Part shown: positions 26,702-35,520 of the stretch, in pieces
Position numbering within the stretch: the first letter of the stretch is position 1
Layout: each line of letters starts with the position of its first letter
Source: Mobiluncus sp034180645
Lineage (GTDB): Bacteria; Actinomycetota; Actinomycetes; Actinomycetales; Actinomycetaceae
DNA length: 64,000 nt
Direction of reading: 5' to 3'
Assembly: GCF_034180645.1 (NCBI RefSeq)
Contig: NZ_JAXFNY010000003.1
Coordinates: 1-64,000, forward strand
Notes under the pieces: model-generated
What the model saw: the letters and a program-made list of their open reading frames with translations, nothing else
What the model was told of the DNA's origin: nothing
Database searches by the model: none
Translations under genes and position numbers: made by a program

Positions 26702-26753
26702 GGGAGATATGCCGGGTAGCTGCCAATAATGGCAGCTACCCGGCATATCTCCC
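26702..26753. terminator. Hairpin repeat family B, copy 1 (tsaC terminator)
   Basis: A perfect 24-bp stem pairs 26702-26725 with 26730-26753 around ATAA, 20 bases after the tsaC stop. The central GCCGGGTAGCTGCCA half and its complement recur exactly at 52927-52976. Its position and stability suggest an intrinsic terminator, though the T-tract is weak (CCTATATTC). Confidence 0.75.
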
Positions 26754-26810
26754 CCTATATTCACATCGGAGCAAAATAACTCGCCTCTAACCGGATAAAC
26801 TAAAGCCCGT

Positions 26811-28007
26811 ATGAAGTTTTACCTGTTGATATTCCTGGTTGCGGCCGCGGTCACGTTCCTCACGGTTCCGCTGGTGCGTCAGTTTGCCCTGGCGACAGGG
26901 ACTTTAGCGCCGGTGCGGGAACGTGATGTCCACGAATTTCCGACCCCGCGTCTGGGCGGAGTAGCGATGGGCGTGGGTTTCCTCGTGGCGCTGGCCATCG
27001 CCTCGCACACGCCATTTTTGGCTGATGCCGCCAGCTTTGAACACGTCAAGGGTTTGGCAGTGGGCGTCATCCTGATTGTGATTCTGGGGGTCATCGATGA
27101 CATCTGGGACTTGGATTGGTACACGAAACTGGCAGGCCAAATCCTGGTGGCAGGATTGATGTCCTGGCTGGGTATCCAGCTGACATCATTCCCGATTTTC
27201 GGCCTTACCATCGGCTCATCTCGCCTGTCCTTGCTGGTCACAGTGCTGGTAGTGGTGGCTGCCATCAACGCGGTGAACTTCGTGGACGGCTTGGATGGTT
27301 TAGCTTCCGGCATGATGGCCATCAGCGCTACCGGCCTGTTCATCTATTCCTACACGCTGTCGCGCACGCTGGGTGCCGCGTCCTACGCCTCTTTGGCCTC
27401 AACGGTGGCGGCGGCTCTGGCCGGAATCTGCCTGGGATTCTTGGCACACAACTTTTCTCCCGCCTCCATTTTTATGGGCGATACCGGAGCCATGCTGCTG
27501 GGTTTACTGACGGTGGCCGCCGCCATCATTGTCACCGGTCAAATCGACCCGGCTGTGGTCTATTTCCGCCAGGCTTTTCCGTCTTTCCTGCCTATCGTTT
27601 TGCCCCTGGCGGTGCTGGCTATCCCCATTTTTGACATGGTCGCCTCCGTGATTCGCCGGCTGTATCATCACCAGTCTCCTTTCCAAGCCGATGCCGGTCA
27701 CCTGCACCATCGCCTCTCCCATGCCGGACGTTCTCGGGTGCGCGCCGTGCTGGTCATGTACCTGTGGACGGCGGTGTTTTCCCTGGGGGCGGCCTCGCTG
27801 ACTTTGCTGCGGATGCGCTACGTGTTGGTGTTGATGCTGGTAGCCTCCCTGCTGGCAATGGTGGCGACCATCGAGATTCTGCCCGCCTGGCGCGAAGGGG
27901 TGCGCCGCTGGTTCAACCCGGGATATCGCCAGCCCCACGGCCCGGAACACGCCCTGTACCACTCCCCCTCCCTGCCGGTCACCCCATCTGATAACTTGAG
28001 CTTGTGA
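26811..28007 (+). CDS. wecA: MraY/WecA-family undecaprenyl-phosphate sugar-phosphate transferase
   Basis: A 398-residue integral membrane enzyme with about 11 spans. Conserved acidic loops are present: VIDDIWDLD, NAVNFVDGLDGLASG, FMGDTGAMLLG, and a late AGHLHHRLSHAG that distinguishes WecA/TagO from MraY. It transfers a sugar phosphate (typically GlcNAc-1-P) from UDP-sugar to undecaprenyl phosphate, starting an envelope glycopolymer. TAAACT at 26796-26801 lies nine bases before the ATG, suggesting a very short leader. In many actinobacteria it sits between tsaC and the atp operon; here the nrf/ccs block follows instead. Confidence 0.9.
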   Translation: MKFYLLIFLVAAAVTFLTVPLVRQFALATGTLAPVRERDVHEFPTPRLGGVAMGVGFLVALAIASHTPFLADAASFEHVKGLAVGVILIVILGVIDDIWDLDWYTKLAGQILVAGLMSWLGIQLTSFPIFGLTIGSSRLSLLVTVLVVVAAINAVNFVDGLDGLASGMMAISATGLFIYSYTLSRTLGAASYASLASTVAAALAGICLGFLAHNFSPASIFMGDTGAMLLGLLTVAAAIIVTGQIDPAVVYFRQAFPSFLPIVLPLAVLAIPIFDMVASVIRRLYHHQSPFQADAGHLHHRLSHAGRSRVRAVLVMYLWTAVFSLGAASLTLLRMRYVLVLMLVASLLAMVATIEILPAWREGVRRWFNPGYRQPHGPEHALYHSPSLPVTPSDNLSL

Positions 28008-28029
28008 CGCTTTCTCAACCTGCACAACC

Positions 28030-28101
28030 GGTCCAGCTATAGTAATAAAACAGGACCTAATTCCCATGTGAGGCTGCGTTAATACAGATAGAATTGCCTC
28101 A
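28030..28101 (+). promoter_or_regulatory. nrfHA promoter region with two dyads
   Basis: A -10-like TATAGT lies at 28038-28043, flanked by the inverted repeat GGTCC (28030-28034) and GGACC (28053-28057). Further down, TGAGGC (28069-28074) and GCCTCA (28096-28101) could form a leader hairpin before the GAGGAGG ribosome binding site at 28105-28112. No obvious FNR or NarL box is visible. Confidence 0.4.
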
Positions 28102-28117
28102 ACACGAGGAGGTTGCG

Positions 28118-28621
28118 ATGGCGAAGCGTGGGTGTCTGCACCGACTCATTGCTTGGTGTTCGCGAACTTTTTCGGATGCTTTGGGTTTATGCGCCGCGGC
28201 TGCGATTGGCATCGTCGGTGGTCTGGGGATATACACTCTGGGTTATTCCGGCTTTACTAATTATCTGGGCAACGATCCCACTACCTGCGCCCAATGTCAC
28301 GCCATGACAGAGCAATACGACGGGTGGCTTCGTGGAAGCCATAAAAACGTGGCTACCTGCAACGACTGCCATGCTCCGCACGACAATATCATCAGTAAGT
28401 ATGCCAACAAAGCCGAGAATGGCTTTATGCATTCCCTAAAGTTCACGCTGGGTAACTATCCCGAAAACATCCAAATTCGACCACACAATCGTCAGGTGAC
28501 CGAGGCAGCGTGCCTGTACTGCCATGCCGACTTGACCGACCAGATTCGCAACGATGCGAACCATCGCGGCGAAAACCTATCCTGTATAAAGTGCCATGAC
28601 GGCGTAGGACACAAGAGGTGA
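28118..28621 (+). CDS. nrfH: Cytochrome c nitrite reductase small subunit (tetraheme quinol dehydrogenase)
   Basis: From the ATG at 28118, eight bases after GAGGAGG, the product is 167 residues. One N-terminal membrane anchor (about 22-42) is followed by four CXXCH heme sites at Cys57, Cys81, Cys122 and Cys156. This is the NapC/NirT-family NrfH pattern: it oxidises menaquinol and passes electrons to NrfA on the outer face of the membrane. nrfA starts six bases downstream, so the pair is co-transcribed and probably translationally coupled. Confidence 0.93.
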   Translation: MAKRGCLHRLIAWCSRTFSDALGLCAAAAIGIVGGLGIYTLGYSGFTNYLGNDPTTCAQCHAMTEQYDGWLRGSHKNVATCNDCHAPHDNIISKYANKAENGFMHSLKFTLGNYPENIQIRPHNRQVTEAACLYCHADLTDQIRNDANHRGENLSCIKCHDGVGHKR

Positions 28622-28627
28622 TCAGTC

Positions 28628-30124
28628 ATGAACAGTGACAAAGAAACTTCCGACAAAGCGAAGGGGCTCCAGTCAGATTCTTCCGGCGAGACCGCCAAGA
28701 AGCGCAACCTGGCTCCCCTAGTGGTGCTTCTGGTAGCGGCGCTGGTAGCGCTGGGACTGGCATGGTTCCTCACTACGATTACCTCTCACAAGCAAGAATC
28801 CTCTCAGCCTTTCACCGCAGTAACTGAGATTACCGAGAAAACCTACGATCCGGCAGTCTGGGGTCAGAACTTCCCCCTCCAGTACGAGGGCTACAAGGCT
28901 ACCTCAGAGATGCAACCTGAGGACGTGGTCCAAAATACTGAACCTAATGTCCCCGCCGACACTCGCGCTACGAAAACACACTCTAAGCTCGCCATAGAGC
29001 CGAGGCTGGTGTCCATCTGGAAAGGCTATGCCTTCTCAGTGGAGTATAACGAACCGCGCGGACACGAATATATGCTCACTGACCAGGAGTTTGTCAAGCG
29101 CATGACAGACTTCAAACAGCCCGGAGCCTGCTTGAATTGCCACGCCTCCCTGCCTCAGGTGATGGATGAACTCGGCAACGGGGATCAGGCAGCAGGCTGG
29201 GCGACCATGAACAAACTTCCCTACAAAGAAGTCGCTAAACACGCTCACGGTCCGGTAGCGTGCATAGACTGCCACACTCCAGGAACCATGAAACTGCGGG
29301 TGGTTCGCCCCGCCTTCATCGAAGGCATAAAAGCTTACAAAGCTTCTGTGGGAGTTAAAGACTTCGATGTCAACAAGGATGCCACCACCCAAGAGATGCG
29401 TACCTATGTGTGCGCCCAATGCCACGTAGAGTATTACTTCAAGGGCGATGCCAAGACCTTGACCTTCCCCTGGACTAAGGGTCTGACCGTTGATGATGCC
29501 ATCGCCTACTATGACGAAGCCGGATTCAGCGACTTCACCCATAAGGACACGGGTGCGGAGGTCATCAAGGCACAGCACCCAGACTTTGAAACCTGGTCCC
29601 AGGGCATCCACGCTCAAAATGGCGTGACTTGCGCAGACTGCCACATGGCGTATAACCGTGACGGAGCCGCCAAGGTGTCGGACCACCAGGTGCGTTCCCC
29701 GATGATTAACGAAAAAACCATTAACGCTTCCTGCCTGACCTGCCACCACTCCACCGCCACTGAGATGAAAAACCGAGTGGACACGATTCAGAACCGTTAC
29801 CTCGAGGCCAAGAACACGGCCTTCACCGCAGTACAGGCTCTGATTGACGATATCGTGGCCGCGAAAGCCGCCGGGAATGTTCCCGAAGAGAATTTCCAGC
29901 AGGCTTACCAGTTCCAGCGCAAGGCGCAGTTCATCGTGGACTACTCTTTCTCTGAGAACTCTCTGGGTTTCCACGCCCCGCAGTATTCCGTGAAGATTCT
30001 CAACGAGGCCACCGACTACGCCCGTTCGGGACAACTTGCCCTGCGAGGAGTGAAGGTAGAAAACCAGCGCACTCCCGACAGCTACAACATTAAACCGGTG
30101 CCGCGTCCCGGAGTGCTGGAGTAA
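28628..30124 (+). CDS. nrfA: Ammonia-forming cytochrome c nitrite reductase catalytic subunit
   Basis: The 498-residue protein has an N-terminal membrane segment (about 30-50), probably an uncleaved anchor, and five heme-binding sites at Cys168 (CLNCH), Cys212 (CIDCH), Cys262 (CAQCH), Cys335 (CADCH) and Cys369 (CLTCH). Active-site residues match the family: Arg144 in NEPRGH, Tyr269/270 in CHVEYYF and His317 in QHPDFE. The first, catalytic heme site is CXXCH rather than the common CXXCK. The enzyme reduces nitrite to ammonium with six electrons. Heme attachment is likely done by the ccs genes just downstream. Confidence 0.95.
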   Translation: MNSDKETSDKAKGLQSDSSGETAKKRNLAPLVVLLVAALVALGLAWFLTTITSHKQESSQPFTAVTEITEKTYDPAVWGQNFPLQYEGYKATSEMQPEDVVQNTEPNVPADTRATKTHSKLAIEPRLVSIWKGYAFSVEYNEPRGHEYMLTDQEFVKRMTDFKQPGACLNCHASLPQVMDELGNGDQAAGWATMNKLPYKEVAKHAHGPVACIDCHTPGTMKLRVVRPAFIEGIKAYKASVGVKDFDVNKDATTQEMRTYVCAQCHVEYYFKGDAKTLTFPWTKGLTVDDAIAYYDEAGFSDFTHKDTGAEVIKAQHPDFETWSQGIHAQNGVTCADCHMAYNRDGAAKVSDHQVRSPMINEKTINASCLTCHHSTATEMKNRVDTIQNRYLEAKNTAFTAVQALIDDIVAAKAAGNVPEENFQQAYQFQRKAQFIVDYSFSENSLGFHAPQYSVKILNEATDYARSGQLALRGVKVENQRTPDSYNIKPVPRPGVLE

Positions 30125-30143
30125 CCAGAACCCGAGCGTTTCA

Positions 30144-30157
30144 TATAATAAGGGACT
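30144..30157 (+). promoter_or_regulatory. Promoter of the cytochrome c maturation genes
   Basis: A consensus TATAAT at 30144-30149 lies eight bases before the ATG at 30158, in the 33-bp gap after nrfA. The message is leaderless or has a minimal leader with AAGGGA. No good -35 is present. Confidence 0.6.
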
Positions 30158-30952
30158 ATGGATAACTCCGAAAACATCCCCGTCGGAATAGAAGCCTTCG
30201 AGGAAGAGAATGAGACTGCCGTTTCATCGGGGCCGGGAAACCAGTCGGATGGTGGTGCGGCGAGCAAAACCAGTACCGAGACGGCTGGAAAAGCACCCAA
30301 ATCTGAGGGGTTCTTTACTCGCCACGCCAAGAAACTGAACCTGGTGCTGGTAGCCGCATTGGCCGTCTCGGTGACGGTGATTATTCAACAACAGGGAGCG
30401 ATTCACTCGAAATCCGGGATGGAGATGCCGAAAAATCACCCTGATGTCTCCCAAATGATGTCCCCGGGGGGGCGCACGAATCCCGAAGCGGACGCATCCG
30501 AGATTCAAAAGCTTCGCAAACAGATGTCACAAAGGCCTCAAGATCCCGCCCCGGCAAAACAGTTAGGGAAGCTCTTTTTTGACCAAGGCTACTATTCTGA
30601 CGCGGCTTCTACCTTTCGAGAGGCAGCTAAACGTGACAGCCGCGATATTGAAATCCAAATGATGCTGGGAGCCTCACTCTACGGCATGAGCGACTACACA
30701 GCTGCCAAACAGGCCTGGGAACAAGCCACCAACTTGGATCCAACTAAGGCAGAACCCTGGTATAACTTGGGTTTTGTCTACCTCATGAGCGAGCCTCCAG
30801 ACTACGACAACACTCGCCGTGTGTGGAACAAGGTGCAGGAACTCGCTCCAGATTCGGACATGGCTCAAGAGGTTCAGCGACAGCTGGAAAATATTGGCAA
30901 ACTTCCAGGTAAGCCGGCCCCGAGCACCTCTACGCAGCAGGGTGCCCGCTAG
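30158..30952 (+). CDS. Membrane-anchored TPR protein (NrfG/CcmH-like)
   Basis: A 264-residue protein: an acidic, Ser-rich cytoplasmic N-terminus, a membrane span near 60-77, then an extracytoplasmic part with about three tetratricopeptide repeats (about 120-235; KLFFDQGYYSDAASTFREA and SLYGMSDYTAAKQAWEQA are typical units). In nitrite-reductase loci such proteins (NrfG, CcmI/CcmH C-domain) present apocytochrome to the heme ligation machinery. Placement between nrfA and ccdA supports that role, though the similarity is architectural. Confidence 0.75.
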   Translation: MDNSENIPVGIEAFEEENETAVSSGPGNQSDGGAASKTSTETAGKAPKSEGFFTRHAKKLNLVLVAALAVSVTVIIQQQGAIHSKSGMEMPKNHPDVSQMMSPGGRTNPEADASEIQKLRKQMSQRPQDPAPAKQLGKLFFDQGYYSDAASTFREAAKRDSRDIEIQMMLGASLYGMSDYTAAKQAWEQATNLDPTKAEPWYNLGFVYLMSEPPDYDNTRRVWNKVQELAPDSDMAQEVQRQLENIGKLPGKPAPSTSTQQGAR

Positions 30953-31698
30953 TGGAGGTGACACTTCCGCTAGCGTTCCTGGGCGGTTTGCTGTCCTTCT
31001 TTTCCCCCTGCTTTCTGCCGATAGTGCCTGCTTTTATAGGACAGCTGGTGGGAGAGCCCCGTTTCGAGGGCAAGACTCCGCGCATTAATCGCTGGATAGC
31101 AGCGGGAAACGCTCTGGGCTTTATTGCGGGATTCAGTGTGGTGTTTATGGCTCTATGGGCGACGGTCGCTTTCATGGGGAATTTCGTGGGTCAATACTCG
31201 GCGATTTTCCGCACTGTCGCGGGAATCATATTGATGTTGATGGGTCTGCACGTCGCTGGGATTATCACTATCGCCCCTCTGAACTGGATGTGGCGTGTAC
31301 CGCTGCCGGGGCGGAAACACCACGACGAGCCACGCAGTTTACCTGACTCGAAACCGACTGGGCCGGGATGGGGTCGTTCTGCTCTGATGGGAGTGGTATT
31401 TGCTTCCGGGTGGACCCCCTGTATCGGACCTATCCTCAGCGGAATTTTGGCACTCACTACAGTCAGCACCACCAGTTTGCAAGGTATATCGTTGATGGCC
31501 GTCTACTGCTTGGGTTTAGGGCTGCCGATATTTCTGTTGGCAATAGGAGTCGTTGCTTCGCAAGAACACTTTGGTTGGTTTCGTCGCCATCACGTGGCAG
31601 TATCGCTGGTGAGCGGAGGTTTCTTGGTTATAATAGGTTTCATGATGGTAGCGAATCTGTGGGGTAAACTCGCTGGCGTTATCCCAGCTGCAGGTTGA
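30952..31698 (+). CDS. ccdA: CcdA-like thiol-disulfide membrane transporter
   Basis: The 248-residue protein has six hydrophobic spans and the two hallmark motifs of the CcdA/DsbD core, FFSPCFLPIVPAF in span 1 and GWTPCIGPILSGI in span 4. Their cysteines carry reducing equivalents across the membrane to keep apocytochrome c cysteines reduced. GTG at 30952 shares its first base with the TPR gene's TAG stop. It probably feeds the thioredoxin-like protein encoded at 34180. Confidence 0.9.
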   Translation: MEVTLPLAFLGGLLSFFSPCFLPIVPAFIGQLVGEPRFEGKTPRINRWIAAGNALGFIAGFSVVFMALWATVAFMGNFVGQYSAIFRTVAGIILMLMGLHVAGIITIAPLNWMWRVPLPGRKHHDEPRSLPDSKPTGPGWGRSALMGVVFASGWTPCIGPILSGILALTTVSTTSLQGISLMAVYCLGLGLPIFLLAIGVVASQEHFGWFRRHHVAVSLVSGGFLVIIGFMMVANLWGKLAGVIPAAG

Positions 31699-31759
31699 TG
31701 ACAGGAAAACACTTTCAACAGAGCTGCAGAGCTGTAATCGTAGAGAAAGGGCGGGCATT

Positions 31760-33253
31760 TTGAGCGAAATCCAGCGAAAGGATGATGTCACGTACTCTGA
31801 GGCGGAGGACAGCGAGACGGCTCCAGCTCTTGAACTTGGCAAAACGGACGGTCATGAGAGTGAACACATCACCTGGAAGCGAGCTTTCGGGAGTGCCTAC
31901 GCACTGTTCTACAACAAAAAGGTCGGATTGGCTCTGATTCTTGCCGCCGGATTGTTGGCGCTGCTGGGAATCATCTTTCCGCAGGCTCCAGGTGGGGTTT
32001 TCGACAATCCTGACTCTAGGTCGGCCTGGCTGGAAGGACCGCGTGAAATCTACGGGGGCTGGACTGGCATCCTCGCATTCCTCGGTTTCTTTAATATGTT
32101 CTCTTCGCCGTTGTTCCTGACGGTGTTGATATTACTGGCTTTGAGTATCTTGGCTTGTACTACCCACCGCCTACCACTACTGTGGCGCAAGGCATTTCAT
32201 CCCCACGTATCCGTCACCGATGCCTTCTTTGAGCAAGCACGTTATCGAACCACCGTAGAAACTGTCCTGGATCCAGATGCAGCGTATGCTCGGGTTCAAC
32301 AGACCTTGCGAAACCGACATTGGCGGGTGTTACCCAACGAGAGCTCTCCTCACAGCGCTTACGTTGACCGTTTTTACTATGGTCCGTTTGGCACCGTTTT
32401 TGCACACCTGGCATTCATCCTGATTATGGCAGGATTCCTGGTCAGCGGATTTTTCGGTTTTCGTAACGATGCCTTCAACCTGACGGTGGGTTATCCGCAA
32501 CCCGTCGGCTTCGATACCGGATTGAGCGCCGAAGCCAAGTCCTTCACGGATTCGTACTACCCCGACGGTTCCCCCAAAGATTACGTCACGGACCTGGTGT
32601 TGAGCCGGGACGGCAAGACCGTCGCACGGCAACAAATTCGAGTCAACAGTCCGTTGACCTTGGATGGCATCATGTTTCATCAGGCCAGCTTCGGAGTTTC
32701 CGGGGTGGTTGCGGTGCGCGACGACTCTGGAAAGACCGTGTTTAGTGGCGGCGTCCCGATGCTCTACGAGCTCCCGGAGCAAGGCTGCGTTTATGGCATC
32801 GTGACGTTACCGGGCCAAAACCTGGAACTTTTCGTGATGATGCCCGCCTCCGGGCAAAAACCTTCGGGTATAGCGCCAGGTCAAGCCCGTTTAGAGGTCT
32901 ATCCTGCGGGGAAGCAAGATATTCTCGGGGTAAAAGTACTCAACCAGGGCGAAAACGGAAAGATAGGCGACCTCACTTATGTTTTCGAACGTGAAGCGCA
33001 GTACACGGGCGTATTAGTTAAGAAAGACCCGGGGACAGTCATTGTGTGGGTGGGTTCGGGTTTCCTCATTGTCGGGACATTCATGACGATGCTGTTGCGT
33101 CACCGACGCTTCTGGCTGCGCGTGGAGAACCAGGACGGGAAAACTTTGATACGTCTAGCGTCACACGATAAATTGGAAACAACATACGAGCGACAGTTCG
33201 CCGCTGTGGCGCGCTATATTGACAGCGAACTCAATACCCCAAAGAAGGGATAA
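31760..33253 (+). CDS. resB: Cytochrome c biogenesis protein ResB/Ccs1
   Basis: A 497-residue ResB-family protein: three N-terminal spans (about 55-75, 105-125, 210-235), a large extracytoplasmic domain (about 240-430) and a final span near 433-455. With CcsB it forms the System II synthase that transports heme outward and joins it to CXXCH motifs. The likely start is TTG at 31760, seven to nine bases after AAAGGGCGGG; no ATG or GTG is better placed. Confidence 0.9.
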   Translation: MSEIQRKDDVTYSEAEDSETAPALELGKTDGHESEHITWKRAFGSAYALFYNKKVGLALILAAGLLALLGIIFPQAPGGVFDNPDSRSAWLEGPREIYGGWTGILAFLGFFNMFSSPLFLTVLILLALSILACTTHRLPLLWRKAFHPHVSVTDAFFEQARYRTTVETVLDPDAAYARVQQTLRNRHWRVLPNESSPHSAYVDRFYYGPFGTVFAHLAFILIMAGFLVSGFFGFRNDAFNLTVGYPQPVGFDTGLSAEAKSFTDSYYPDGSPKDYVTDLVLSRDGKTVARQQIRVNSPLTLDGIMFHQASFGVSGVVAVRDDSGKTVFSGGVPMLYELPEQGCVYGIVTLPGQNLELFVMMPASGQKPSGIAPGQARLEVYPAGKQDILGVKVLNQGENGKIGDLTYVFEREAQYTGVLVKKDPGTVIVWVGSGFLIVGTFMTMLLRHRRFWLRVENQDGKTLIRLASHDKLETTYERQFAAVARYIDSELNTPKKG

Positions 33254-33254
33254 T

Positions 33255-34187
33255 ATGCTTGGTTTTTCTCAAGGCCTGCTATTCGCAGCGACTGTTCTCG
33301 TAGCCCTCGCCTGGGGCTTATATACGCTGGCGTTTATTGCCTCCTATAACGCGAAAAAGGTGCGACGAGAAATGGTCTCGGTAGCAGCGAGCCAGTCAGA
33401 ATACGGTTCCGCACCCTCTCGTGTTTTGCCTAATAGTAGTGGGGATGGCGACAACGAGGCGCGTCCCGGGACGTCTCGCGGCGGGATTATCACGGTGGCG
33501 AGCGGACTGTCGTGGATGGTGCTGTTAGCTTTAACCGCTTCTGCGGTATTGCGATGGATTGGAACAGGTCATCCACCGATGGCTAACCACTACGAGTTTG
33601 CGGTGGCGTTCTGTTGGGGGATGACTTTGTTCCACTGCTACTTCCAATGGCGCTATCAGCTGCGCACCTTAGCGGTCTTTGTCCTCCCTGTTATTCTCGG
33701 AATGCTGGCCTATGCCACTACTTTGTCGTATCAGGCAAAGCCCCTCATGCCTGCCCTGCAGAACAGCCCACTGCTCACGCTACACGTGTTCACCGCAGCT
33801 CTCGCCTATGGGGCAGCGGTGGTGTCTTTTGGTGCCGCGGTGATGTACCTGCTTTCGCCTTATGTGAAGTGGCCGGGCTGGCCAAAGCCTGAAATGCTTG
33901 ACGAGGTGGGTTACAAAGCCGTGTTCTTCACCTTCCCCCTGCTCACTATCATGATTGTGCTCGGAGCTATCTGGGCCAACATCGCCTGGGGTCAATACTG
34001 GAGCTGGGATCCCAAAGAAACCGCAGCGCTGGTAACCTGGCTGATTTACGGCGGCTATCTGCACGCACGTGTCATGCGTGGATGGAACGGGAATCGCGCA
34101 GCCTGGTTGTTGGTCTTAGGGTTCGTAGCGATAGTCTTTACGTATTTCGGAAATCTTTGGTTTGGGGGTATGCACGCCTATGCCTGA
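33255..34187 (+). CDS. ccsB: Cytochrome c biogenesis protein CcsB/CcsA (heme handling)
   Basis: From the ATG at 33255 behind GAAGGGA the product is 310 residues with about eight spans. It carries the tryptophan-rich WWD motif WGQYWSWDPKETAALVTW that binds heme, plus the flanking conserved histidines (ANHYEFAV near the start, LTLHVFTAALAYG in the middle and GGMHAYA at the end). It begins one base after the resB stop and overlaps the next gene by eight bases. Confidence 0.93.
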   Translation: MLGFSQGLLFAATVLVALAWGLYTLAFIASYNAKKVRREMVSVAASQSEYGSAPSRVLPNSSGDGDNEARPGTSRGGIITVASGLSWMVLLALTASAVLRWIGTGHPPMANHYEFAVAFCWGMTLFHCYFQWRYQLRTLAVFVLPVILGMLAYATTLSYQAKPLMPALQNSPLLTLHVFTAALAYGAAVVSFGAAVMYLLSPYVKWPGWPKPEMLDEVGYKAVFFTFPLLTIMIVLGAIWANIAWGQYWSWDPKETAALVTWLIYGGYLHARVMRGWNGNRAAWLLVLGFVAIVFTYFGNLWFGGMHAYA

Positions 34188-34854
34188 TGCTGGCGAGTCT
34201 TCCACCAGCGCGAATTTGGCAGTGCCTGCAACTTCCACCCCTCGGCTGGAACCGAAGTGGCGCACCAAACTGAGAGAGAGCCGCTGGGCAACGCTGGGAA
34301 TCTTGGGAGTTACTGCCATGGCGGTAGCTCTGGGCCTCTGGATTGCAAAACCCACACTACCGGGTAGCGCCAATCCCGATGCGAGATCCGCAACAGAAGG
34401 AAAGATTACAGCGGTAAACATCGGTGCTGCGGCGGCGCCGCAGTTGGGCCAGGCTCCTCCGGATTTTCGCCTTAACCAGGCCGCCGGTCAGCCTGTTGGT
34501 GTCGAATTCTTTTCGCAGTTGCGAGGTAAACCAGTATGGGTGGTTTTTGCCGCCACATGGTGCTCGGAGTGTCGAGTCGAGATGCCGGATATCGCTGCCG
34601 CTGCTCGCGAAGAGAACCTGCAGGTAGTGGTGGTGTATTTAGGTGAGAATGCCGAGGATGTCAATGCCTTCCAGGAACGCACCGGGCTGGATTTAGCTGC
34701 GGTGGCAGACACGGATTCCCACATCGGCGCCAGCTGGGGAGTCATGGGGATTCCCGCGCATTTCTTTCTTGACAGTGATGGCGTGCTCAAATCCACTCAA
34801 GTCGGACTCTTGAGTCCCGAAGCCATCGCCAAGAACCTAGCCAAGATTCGCTGA
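34180..34854 (+). CDS. TlpA/ResA-like membrane-anchored thioredoxin
   Basis: The 224-residue product has a cytoplasmic N-terminus, one span (about 37-56) and a thioredoxin fold outside the membrane with an unusual CSEC active site (Cys128, Cys131) in FAATWCSECRVEMPDI and a cis-proline GIPAHFF. ResA proteins reduce the disulfide of apocytochrome c before heme attachment, taking electrons from CcdA. The ATG at 34180 overlaps ccsB by eight bases; a TTG at 34162 is an alternative. It closes the System II set. Confidence 0.85.
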   Translation: MPDAGESSTSANLAVPATSTPRLEPKWRTKLRESRWATLGILGVTAMAVALGLWIAKPTLPGSANPDARSATEGKITAVNIGAAAAPQLGQAPPDFRLNQAAGQPVGVEFFSQLRGKPVWVVFAATWCSECRVEMPDIAAAAREENLQVVVVYLGENAEDVNAFQERTGLDLAAVADTDSHIGASWGVMGIPAHFFLDSDGVLKSTQVGLLSPEAIAKNLAKIR

Positions 34855-34911
34855 CACGCTTTGCTCGAGACCGTTCAAAAATATCTGGGCCGAAAATACC
34901 TTCCGAGATGA

Positions 34912-34924
34912 TAGCTTTATTACC
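34912..34924 (+). promoter_or_regulatory. Leaderless promoter ahead of the ATP synthase operon
   Basis: TAGCTT (34912-34917) is followed by seven bases and the ATG at 34925. It follows the -10-to-ATG geometry seen at several other genes here and would drive the small atpI-like gene and possibly the operon behind it. Confidence 0.45.
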
Positions 34925-35410
34925 ATGCGTAGTTTGGACACTTCTGCTTTGTCGGCTCCTTTGGGTCCCCGGACTCGCCGGGCGGTGAAGTTTTCTCTGA
35001 CCGCGATTTCCCTAGCGGTGGTGGTGGTGCTGTTGGTCTCGACCGGGTTAGCAGCATGGCTGGTAGGGACGGCGGGGCTGCGTTCCGTAGGTTTATGCGC
35101 CGCAGTGGGGGCGGGCTTGGTGGCGGTGACGTTTGCCACGCACCTGTTTACCTTGAATCATCACGACTTGATGATGGCGGGCATGGGTGCGGATTTCGTC
35201 CTGAAAATCATCGTCATTTTGCTGGCTCTGGGGGTGGCGCGTGCGTTGCCGGGTCTGGACGCAAAAACAATTTTTTTCACCCTGCTGGCCATGATTTTGG
35301 TGCAAGCCATCGTCTTTCCGGTGGCGTTGGCAAAAGCGCAAGTGCCCTTGTTAGACCCGGTCTCGCCCCCGACACAGCCGGAAACCGAAGGGGAAAATCC
35401 GACCCCGTAG
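34925..35410 (+). CDS. AtpI-like small membrane protein
   Basis: A 161-residue protein with four predicted spans (about 22-44, 53-75, 90-108, 115-137) and a polar, Pro-rich tail. Position directly upstream of atpB and size fit the AtpI group, thought to help assemble the c-ring or in magnesium uptake, but sequence signatures are weak and the name is based mainly on context. It lies 110 bp before atpB; that gap holds only a short GTGAAA/TTTCAC dyad and a good atpB ribosome binding site. Confidence 0.65.
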   Translation: MRSLDTSALSAPLGPRTRRAVKFSLTAISLAVVVVLLVSTGLAAWLVGTAGLRSVGLCAAVGAGLVAVTFATHLFTLNHHDLMMAGMGADFVLKIIVILLALGVARALPGLDAKTIFFTLLAMILVQAIVFPVALAKAQVPLLDPVSPPTQPETEGENPTP

Positions 35411-35520
35411 TGAAATTTTGCATTTTTTCACCCACGCTAGTTTTTACCCGTGCAAATCCCGTTTGAAATTCATGATAACGTTGTTAGGCGAACTCATGAT
35501 TTAGGACTCAAAGGAGAACA

